This document shows positions 55,767-64,000 of a stretch of 64,000 nucleotides of DNA, piece by piece. Within the stretch, counting starts at the first letter, position 1; each line of letters begins with the position of its first letter. A program made the translations under genes and the position numbers. Source of the DNA: Rhododendron vialii (lineage: Eukaryota; Streptophyta; Magnoliopsida; Ericales; Ericaceae); the NCBI RefSeq assembly GCF_030253575.1, contig NC_080560.1, forward strand, positions 32,353,501 through 32,417,500. Reading direction: 5' to 3'. The notes under the pieces are model-generated. The model saw only the letters and a program-made list of their open reading frames with translations, searched no databases and was not told the DNA's origin.

Positions 55767-57240
55767 TTTGTTTAAAACCCACAAAATTGATTGATCAATT
55801 TCCCACTTCTCCTGCAAACACCCTGTTCAGCAGATATTTTCAGAGAGAGAGAGAGAGAGATTGAGATTTAGAGAGAGGGAACTGACGGGAAATCAGAAGA
55901 GAAGGAATTTGCATGAAACAGAGCAGCAATGAAAAGGAGAGCAAAAAGGGAAAGAGAGCAGATAAGAAAAGGAGGAGGCGGTGGTGGTGGTGGTGGTGTA
56001 GAAGGAGTAGAAAGTGTAAAATAAGGTTGGGTGTGGAACAAGACAATGGGGACATTTATTGGCATTGGCCGTGTAGAATTAGGTTGGGTGTGAAAGGAGA
56101 CAATGGGGACATTTATTATTGGCATTGGCGGTATAGAATGGACTACACCCACCTCTCAACCGTTCCTTAACTTACCTCCTTTATCAGTAACCTTTACACC
56201 CTGTTTGGATAACTGCCGAATGAATGGATGAATGAGGAGTAAGAATGCAGACAGGAATATCGTGAGCAATTCCAATCCGCCGGAAGAAATTTGTGCATCC
56301 AAACACACACAAAAAGGGGGCATGAATTTGGCGTATTATCTTCAATTTAATAGTTCTCATGGGGTTTCTAGAACCGGACTCAGCTCCTGTCTAGTGTTAT
56401 CCCACTTTTATCCTTCTAGTCTGGTCCAGTTTGGGACAATTTGAAATGGCTTACAACAATGATCAGAAGCGTTCAAGTTTTAGATCTCGTCGAGAAAATC
56501 GATCACATTTAAAATCGTGATGATTGGATGCCATTTGATATGATTTCGAAATCCATTAATTTTTATAAAAAAAAATTGTGCGAGACTGACTTACAACCGA
56601 TTTGACACAATATCTGCATTAATCTTGTTAAAAACAAATGTCCAACACTGAATTGCACCCATTTAACACAATTATCTGCAACTTAATGCATTTCGAAATC
56701 ATATCAAACAGTATTCAATCAACGTGATTTTCAATTTAGTCGATGGTCTCGGCCTACTATAAAATGTGAACAGTTCCGATCATTATTGTGAACTCGAAAA
56801 TGGCTCCACAAATGGCCAAAACTGGACCAAATTGGAGGAGGGTAAGCATTGAACGGGAGCTCAATCCTTCCAAACCCACCCCCACCACCACCACCCCCCC
56901 CCCCCACCCCTCTCTCTGCACAATTTTTTTTTAATAAGTTTTCACTCAAACTGTTACTCTCATCTTTATATTTCATTCTCTCAACTTATTATTCTTAAAA
57001 CCTCCATTGAAATCTTTGCTTTTCAAGGGATTCTTTCTTTGAGGTTCTCAAAACATTTCTCTCTTTCTTTGGTGCACGATTTCTAATAAGTTTTTATCCC
57101 GTTATTATTTTCATCTTTTTATTTATCTCTCTCCTCATTACCTCAAAATCTTTACCAAACAACTCGTGTTCTTAAGCCTTTACCCCCACATTGGTGGGTG
57201 AGTTACACGGTTATTTTGTGAAGCGCAGAATATGTGAAAG
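55767..57240. other. Promoter side of the dehydrogenase gene and following spacer
   Basis: A GA run at 55,842-55,860 lies in the leader. A GTGGTG run sits near 55,980, and a ~60-bp duplication at about 56,024-56,130 (GGTTGGGTGTG plus GACAATGGGGACATTTATT twice). A C/CACC tract is at about 56,876-56,908. No gene seen. Confidence 0.5.
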
Positions 57241-57247
57241 TAACAAA

Positions 57248-57630
57248 AATGCTAAAAGTACCGACAAAGTGAGTACCGATGGGGTACCGACGAGCACGCG
57301 GGGCTCACTTCGTGTCCCACACAAATGATCCGAGCCGTTTAATTTTTTTTCAAAAAAAGTAGATCTGCAAAAAATCAGCTCAATTCGAAATGTGTGGGTA
57401 CTCAATTCAATCTTTCATTTTTTCATTCAAATTTCAAGATCCTACTATAATCTGAACGAAAAATGAAAAAGATTGGATCGAGTACTTACGTATATCAGAT
57501 TGAACTGATTTGTCAAATGCCCACTTAATTATTTTAAAAAAATTATTGAATGACTTGAATTATTCATGCAGGACCGAAGTGGATTCCGCATGTCCATCGT
57601 ACTCATTTTGTCTGTACCAATAATAGGACT
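57248..57630. mobile_element. Foldback MITE, about 380 bp
   Basis: AAAGTACCGACAAAGTGAGT on the left is inverted as ACTCATTTTGTCTGTACCAA on the right; AAAATCAGCTCAATTCG pairs with AGATTGAACTGATTTG near the middle. Same family as 44,475-44,875. Confidence 0.6.
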
Positions 57631-57849
57631 CGTGACATAAGGCACTATCACTGCATGGCTGTATTCCGAGGGCAATTTAATAAAGTTCCCCAATTATAGC
57701 TCGTTGGGATTCTTCCATCCTTCTTTTTTTTTCTTTCTAAATGGTAGAATTTCATTGCTTCAATTGTAAATCCAGTACATCAAAGATAAGAGAGATCTCT
57801 ATGATGTAGAGATTTTTCTGTACATAATGATCTCTACAGTATTTTTCTT

Positions 57850-58256
57850 TTTCTTTTTTTGAAAAACTATTTTGTTTTTAAAACTGTTTTTTTTAATCTT
57901 TTCTTATATAAAAACTTTTTTATCAAAAACTGTAGTTACACAAAAACTGTTTTTTTTAAACTATTTATAAAACAAAAAAATTCTGAAAAAAAAAACTCAA
58001 AACTATTTTTTATTTCTAATAAATAGCTAGTTTTTATTAGTTTCAAAATTATTTTCAGAAAAACTATTTTCTATGTTCATAGTTTTTAGTTTTTTGTAGT
58101 TTAAAAAGGTGATGTGACAAATTTTGACTATCCAATTTTAATTATGTCATTGTGAACATCTACATTGCTAACCTTAGCAATCTCTTAAATGGATTATCAA
58201 AAATTGATACGGTAACTTTTTGTTATCCATTTTTAATTATGTTATTGAGGATACTC
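57850..58256. mobile_element. MITE related to 23847-24449, reverse orientation
   Basis: The right end TTATGTTATTGAGGATACTC and interior (TTTTTAGTTTTTTGTAGTTT, CCAATTTTAATTATG) are the reverse complement of the 23847 element. The left end is lost or too diverged to place. Confidence 0.6.
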
Positions 58257-58299
58257 TTAGCAACAAGTGAAAATTTCTACTCTGGCTAGCCACCAAATG

Positions 58300-59397
58300 A
58301 ATGCACCCCAACAGCCTATGCAAATGCCTATTCAAATCCCAAAACTCTTTACATAAAATAAAAAATATATTAGTACAAAACCCATTGAAATCAAAAAAAA
58401 TCCCACCGGAATCGAGTCAAAAAAAAAAACCAAACCCATCAAAACCGTTGGAAAGCCACGATACCTTTGCACATCCTCGCCGGAAATCGCAAAACCTGCC
58501 AATTCAAACCTCGCCGGAAAGCCACAATTTCAGACCTTTGCCGAAAAGCCACAGATCTCAAAACTTGCCAGAAATCCACCGGTGTCAAGCCCTTCAAATT
58601 TCAACACTCTTGAGAGAGAGAGAGAGAGAGAGAGGCGCAAGTGCTACAGTACCTCGCTAGTGGTGGCGAGGTACTGTAGCAAATTAAAGGAGAAACCGGC
58701 GAGGAAGGAGAGGAGGCTATTGGGAGTGTTTCACTCGTCAAAACGCAAAAAAGCCACCTTAGACGAGGCTGCTGGAGATGCTTTAAGAGAGGAAAATTAG
58801 TCGCTCATGATAATAGGAGATTTCAAGGTCCTCATAGGGGAATAACCGTGGAAGAACTCCTTGATCTCTGATTCTCTTGTTCTTATTCTTCTCTTGTCTT
58901 TATTTACTGGAGTAGGGTGCGTTTCTGCTGAAATAAATGGACTACATGCTCAAGGGACATTGGAATTTTAGTCCAATTATTTTCTTTAAATGATATTTTA
59001 GTTAATGTATGTGGGGAGGTTGACCAACCAAAAAATTCGTAAAAACGTGGGCTTTAGTCCATTTAGTTTAGCAGAAACGCACCCATGCTTCTTTTGTCTC
59101 TCTCAGTGGACAACGCTAAAAACAATTAAATTTGATTTCGTTTTCATCTCTCTCCATCAAATCCTCATCCAAATATGCAGTTTTTAAGGTATTTTTGGGT
59201 GGTTTCAAAAAAAACGATGTATTTATGGGTAACAATTACACTTAGCGCCAAATATTTCAGAAAGTTGACATATCATCTCTCAGGCTTTCAAAACTCTTAC
59301 TTTAACCCTTGCACAGCTCTTAACCTTCCAAATTCATCTAAAACATCATCAAATGTGCTAAAAGATCTACTAATATAAGTAAATTGATGAGTATAGT
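58300..59397. other. Spacer with GA run and a short perfect hairpin
   Basis: No convincing gene. GA run at 58,612-58,634. A perfect 15-base stem, GCTACAGTACCTCGC (58643-58657) and GCGAGGTACTGTAGC (58666-58680), has an 8-base loop. An ORF at 58,582-58,800 runs through both and has no domain. Confidence 0.5.
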
Positions 59398-59704
59398 CAG
59401 AGCCGGCCCAAGAGTTTTTAGTGTCCAAGGCCAATAAAAAAAGTGTGCCCTTAAAGAGTAAATATTTAACAATTTTTACAGCAATAATCACGAGAAAACC
59501 AAATCAATATAAAGTTCTACTAATCGTTACATACGAACACAATTCATGTGGGTCACAAACCGGTTTTAATTTGGAATGAGCCCTTTTTTTTCTTCTATTG
59601 GGCCAAAAAAACCTTCTACTCAAACCCAAATAGAAAAATTAGTAAATTGCTCTTAAAATTTAACATTTTTAAAATGCCCAAGGTCCCTCTTGGGCCGGCC
59701 CCTT
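59398..59704. mobile_element. Non-autonomous hAT MITE, 307 bp, perfect 8-bp TSD
   Basis: Ends CAGAGCCGGCCCAAGAG and, inverted, AAGGGGCCGGCCCAAGAG. AGTATAGT flanks both sides (59390-59397 and 59705-59712). Terminal GCCGGCCC and an 8-bp duplication are typical of hAT elements. Confidence 0.85.
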
Positions 59705-59712
59705 AGTATAGT

Positions 59713-60580
59713 TGAAGAGCCTACATGAAACCTTTTGACACTTTTCAAATTTTTGTAACATACTCTATGTATATCTTCAACTTACCATGACGATGTTCTA
59801 AACTAAAAGAGTCTCCAAAAGATTGAGTGTAGGATAAAATTTATTCAATTAACGATAAATATACATGCTGAGTATCCCAATTCAATTGCTAATCAGCGAA
59901 AGAAATTTGCCAATCATCTAATGGCCAATAAGAACTATACATTTCACTATACAATTTGCAAATAACTGTGATTAGCAATATTGATCGATGTTTAAAACCT
60001 ATCAAGTGTTATCAAGTCTTTTGAGGTTTATACAGAGATAATGTGGTTGGAAACTTACCGGCTAATGTGATTAGCAATAATGAGAACCATACGAAGTTTT
60101 ATTGGATTTCTCTCAAGTGTGCATTGGGATTGGGTCCCAAAAATAAGTCGAGATGGACGTAAAACTGATCCGGACACCATAAAAAAAAAAATAGCAGTTA
60201 ATGACTTGACTTTTAATAAATGCGATAGTCCTAACTCCTACGACCGTTGGGGACACCTGCGGAGGGAGCCATTGATATTGACTTCTACTAAGATGCCATT
60301 AATGTTGACCACCGGCTCCCTTCACATTTACTACTCCTGCCATAGGCGAAGTGTACTACTGATCTGTTACTACACAGTCATATATAAATAAGAGTGTACT
60401 ACTGATCTGTATTATAAGAGTTAAATACATACCCCCTTTTGTCCTTGCTTCTGATTCTGCTGTTGCATCATCTGAATTTGAGCTATCTTTATAGATTCCA
60501 CTATGACCGGTGGAGTGGTTCTACACTCGTAATTTCATTATCGGTTTGCTAGGATGAGAGTCACTTTCATTTGACACTTT
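59713..60580. other. Spacer, nothing recognised
   Basis: No gene or clear repeat. The ORF at 60,080-60,391 shows no domain. Confidence 0.4.
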
Positions 60581-60581
60581 T

Positions 60582-61475
60582 AGGTTCCGTTCAGTTGTCA
60601 AGAATGGACAGAAAAAAATGAAAAAATTAATTTTTCCACAATTTTTATAGTATTTAGTTGTTAGAAAAATGGTGAAACCCACACTTTTAAGTTTTTCTAC
60701 ATAATTTACTTTCCCGTAAAACTAGCCCAGCCATTTTGGCAAGATTTTGGGTCGTGGAAAAATATATGGGCAGGGCTATGCTATATCCTTTGTTTGGCAT
60801 TCTACCCGGAATAAAAAAATCACCTATCTCATTTCAACAATTTAGACTCTAGCTGATTGCTAAGACATAGTGGTTTTTTTTTTTTTTGAAAGTTTTTATT
60901 TATCTTGTTATTAGTCTTGTTTTGTTTATGCGGACTATTAATTAATCACTGCTCATCAATATTTATTTAATTTTCTCTTACCTGTTTGATTTTTAAGCTT
61001 ATGTAGTATCACATCGTCACTGATCAGAATACTTTATATTTTCTTTCATTATGAATAATTTTAGAGTTGCATGATGATTCAAAATACAATAATTTGTGGA
61101 GGGAAAAGGTACAATAACATTCAGCATTTCTTCTTCATCTGCAAGTCCGATTTTTTCTCATTTTAATGCTTTGCATTAGAGATGAGACAATATTTTTGTT
61201 GTGTATGTCTCAATTTTTTGGAAATATGGTGGCCAAGTTTTTAGCTCTCGAAATTATTTTTATTTAAAATTAGACATTGAATCAACATAAAGAAGTTTCT
61301 TGTACGTTTCATTTTTCCTGGCAAATGAACAATTAAAATTAAATTTTCCTACAAAATTCCTTGGACAAATGAACACTCAAAGGGAAATAAAATTTCTTTT
61401 TCTTTACTTCACTTTAATTCACTTTTCCTAAGAATAATTTTTTCACACAACATTTCTGCCCACTAAACGGAGTCT
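60582..61475. mobile_element. MITE-like element with CCGTTCAGT ends, about 0.9 kb
   Basis: Left AGGTTCCGTTCAGTTG and right CACTAAACGGAGTCT are inverted. A shorter member of the family lies at 62,086-62,472. Both carry GACAAATGAACA-type or GGCAAATGAACA-type internal motifs. Target duplication not resolved. Confidence 0.55.
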
Positions 61476-61504
61476 AAGGTGTTTCAATTGATTAAAGCAA
61501 AGTT

Positions 61505-61713
61505 GCTAATCCCGTACCGTACCGGCCGGTACGTACCAAATTTGGGTGAAATCGGTATTTTGGATCTATAATACTGACTCGACTCTAATACCGGTCCTTA
61601 CCGACGAGTACCGGAAAATCTGACCAATCTCCGACGAGATGGAGGTACCGGCGATTTCGTCCAGTACCGTTTTGCATGACTGGGATTTACAAACCCCTCT
61701 CATTCAAATCGCC

Positions 61714-61748
<35 letters not shown>

Positions 61749-62645
61749 GTACAATATATAGTTCATACCTGGGTTTGCCGCGTGAGAGAGAGAGAGAGAG
61801 AGAGAGGAGAAGAAGAAGCAGCAGCAGCGGCAAAGGGAAAGGAAGGAACTGCTGGTAAAAAGTTAACTCTAAAAAGGTTGAAACCCTAAAATGGACTAGG
61901 ACCAAACTACCCTTTTGTTTACTACAACTTACATGTGGAGCAACAAGAAAGTGGGGAGATGAGTCGGTAAAGGATTTTGTTTCCATTTATATTTATGCGA
62001 GCTTAAAGCTTTTTTTTTAAATAAAGTATGAACTTTCAAAATTTGATATTTATGGAGCTTATATAATGAGAGTGTAATTTGTGTTGTCTCCGTTCAGTTG
62101 CCAGGAAAGTACAAGAAAGGATGGAAAAATCAACTTTTCCATGATTTTTGTAGTATTCAGTTCGCAGGAAAGTAATGGGAAATATGTTTTTAAGTTTTCC
62201 TACAGGAATTACTTTCCTGCAAAAGTGATCCTGCAAAAAACACAAGATTTTGCGTCGCGGAAAAAGGAAAATGAGTGAATACTCACAAAATTTTCCCGAA
62301 AGTTTCTTTTTCCTGACAAATGAACAACTAAACCTTAATTATTCTTGCAAAATTCTTTTGTCAAATGAACACTCACAGGAAAATAATTTTCTTTTTCCTT
62401 TACTTCACTTTACTTGACTTTTCCTGAGAATAACTTTTCCGTACAATATTCCTGGCAACTGAACAGAGCCTAAATGAAAGTTTATGTTATAAAAAATGGG
62501 AAGACATGGGAAAAATATAAATTTATAACTATATATAATGGTAATAGCGCTAAATCCGAAACGGTACTCGGTATTTGACCGGTACCGGTACGTACCGTAC
62601 CAGTAGAAAAATTGGTACCCTAACCGGTACGGTATTCAGAACATT
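61505..62645. mobile_element. Foldback element with GTACCG-rich ends, interrupted by another MITE
   Basis: Left GCTAATCCCGTACCGTACCGG faces right CCGGTACGGTATTCAGAACATTGGC, and the arms are dense in CCGGTAC and GTACCG. GA runs at about 61,717-61,746 and 61,783-61,806 lie inside. The element at 62,086-62,472 appears nested. No target duplication was fixed, so the outer boundaries are tentative. Confidence 0.45.
62086..62472. mobile_element. MITE with CCGTTCAGTTGCCAGG ends, about 390 bp
   Basis: CTCCGTTCAGTTGCCAGGAA on the left is inverted as TTCCTGGCAACTGAACAGAG on the right. Inner repeats of AAAGTA and TTACTTTCCT type follow. Related to 60,582-61,475. Confidence 0.65.
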
Positions 62646-62659
62646 GGCTTAAAGTACTA

Positions 62660-62880
62660 GAGTGGATTCCAGAACGGAAAAAAGCTCCTTATTTTTTAAG
62701 AAGGTAATTTCAAGCTCAAAAATTATGGGTTTATTGAAATCTAAAAATATACAATATGGATTTTGTTTGAAAATCTCATCGAGATCTTTTATATGATGCA
62801 AAAAAATTAAAAAATTATTTTTATTTACATTTTTTTTGAGTTTGAAAAAGTGAAATAAGCTGCTTATTTTTTTAGAATGT
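62660..62880. mobile_element. Copy of the 55165 Tourist-like MITE
   Basis: Starts near GGATTCCAGAACGGAAAAAAG, contains TTATTTTTTAAGAAGGTAAT and ATCTCATCGAGATCTTT as in 55,165-55,403 (there ATCTCATTGAGATCTTT), and ends near GCTTATTTTTTTAGAA. Boundaries approximate. Confidence 0.55.
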
Positions 62881-63690
62881 TTCTGTTGAGTTCGGCTTCT
62901 CTCCAATCCATAGAAAATTGGAGGATCCTTCAATTCCAATTCAATAGTCAGGATTACCTTAGTATCTCCAACCCCAAAACTCATAGGGTATTCTATGGGC
63001 ACCCAATTACTCGCCAAATATTCCCCAATTATCACATTTCAAACACCAATTTACCAAATTCAAACAATAGTAAAATTTCATATCGTAACTTTAATAACAT
63101 GTGCAAGTTCAAAGAACTATCAAATTCACATGGTTAATCAAAGAACTCCTTTTGCATTTCTTCTAAAATATTTTTTCTGTAAAATCATCTTATGTTTAAT
63201 TACTTACTCTTACGATTTCTTTCTAATTTCCATAACTGAATCTTAATTTCAACTTTCTTTACATACAAGAACAACTATATCAATGAGCACACGACATGGT
63301 GCGAAGCACACGTGGAAATACGCTAGTATCAGTAAAAAAAAAATCTCATGGGCTATATGATTTCAGTTGAAAAAATTCCTCATAAGCTATATAAAAAAAA
63401 ATTTCAGAGGCAGATTTAACGGGGAGAGAGACGTAGTTCAAAAAAAATTAATAAATTTTTTGTAAACTTGAAGATTAATGAATTTTTTTCACCGTTCAAA
63501 AAAAAAAAGGGGGAGGAAAGACGCTTATATAATTGAGAAATATTTGAGGAGTAATTGAGTGCCTATAGAATACTATATGAGCTTTGGGGCTTGAGTTACT
63601 AGGGTAATCTTGACCATTGAATTAAAATTGGAGGATCTTCCAATTCCCTATGAATTGGAGAGGAGCCGGACTCGTTTCTGGAACGGGCTA
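62876..63690. mobile_element. Foldback MITE, ~815 bp, arms ~160 bp
   Basis: Left arm 62,876-63,035 (GGCTTCTCTCCAATCCATAG, AATTGGAGGATCC, ATTCTATGGGCACCCAATTA) is inverted as the right arm 63,532-63,690 (TAATTGAGTGCCTATAGAAT, GGATCTTCCAATT, CTATGAATTGGAGAGGAGCC). The middle is AT-rich and non-coding. The left outer end abuts the previous element. Confidence 0.65.
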
Positions 63691-63814
63691 ATAAAGTTAA
63701 AAATGGGACCCAATTCCCTCTTTTCTCTCTCCTCTCTTCTTTTTCAAAAACAAAAATGAAATGATTCTTGATTCTCTATCAATCGAGAGGGGTTTTGTTA
63801 CATAGCCTATGGGT

Positions 63815-64000
63815 GGTTATGGATTAAAAAGTAAAAATGAATTCTTCTTCTTTTTCTTTTTTCTTTTTTTGTCTTTATTTTCAATTTTTGATTGTATTTA
63901 TGTTGCATCAAATTTTTGTAACTTATTGATTCTTCTCGACAAGAGGCATCGGAAAAGTAAAAAATTATAATTGAAACTTATAATTTTTTGAATAAAGACA
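63815..64000. mobile_element. ATTAAAAAGT MITE family member, cut by window end
   Basis: TATGGGTGGTTATGGATTAAAAAGT matches the left end of the 9347 element. TTGTAACTTATTGATTCTTCTCGACAAGAGG near 63,916 matches the interior. The right end is outside the window. Confidence 0.5.

Noticed and set aside
58301-58800. Overlapping ORFs around the GA run with Lys/Pro/Ser-rich translation
   Set aside because: Composition follows simple sequence and A-rich repeats; no domain or conserved start.

Overview
This is nuclear DNA from a flowering plant, most likely a eudicot. Genes have GT-AG introns, intergenic DNA is AT-rich and full of small DNA transposons (MITEs) and (CT/GA)n microsatellites, and every recognisable protein is a plant family. 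I cannot name the species. Coordinates and splice sites were read by eye. Family assignments come from recalled homologues, not from database searches.

Region 1 (1-26,890) is a tandem array of five P-class pentatricopeptide repeat (PPR) genes, all on the + strand, intronless and close to Arabidopsis At3g53700 (MEE40). Copy 1 is cut by the window edge. Copies 2 (3883-6090), 3 (10023-12209) and 5 (21378-23573) are intact at 735, 728 and 731 aa. Copy 4 (15315-17523) is a pseudogene with several frameshifts and a stop. Flanking DNA is duplicated with the genes, so the paralogous spacers give empty sites for MITEs that inserted later. Copies 1-2 and copies 3-5 appear to lack different single 35-residue repeats relative to MEE40.

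Region 2 (26,891-35,296) is one 8.4-kb PIF/Harbinger DNA transposon bounded by a 3-bp TAG duplication and a GGCCTGTTTGGATG inverted repeat. It carries a three-exon DDE transposase with all three acidic residues, a two-exon Myb/SANT-like partner, a second short Myb/SANT-like gene on the opposite strand, an unusual RNase H1 N-terminal-domain protein with a hydrophobic tail, and a ~47-bp minisatellite.

Region 3 (35,297-49,200) holds a ten-exon UNC93-like membrane protein gene (436 aa), a repeat-rich spacer with a solo LTR, a short papain-like fragment, and a small two-transmembrane protein gene (122 aa).

Region 4 (49,898-55,766, minus strand) is an eight-exon TIC32-like short-chain dehydrogenase (322 aa). 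Its 3.46-kb first intron holds several MITEs, including a hAT element with an 8-bp duplication. From 55,767 to the end I see no gene, only MITEs, nested foldback elements and microsatellites.
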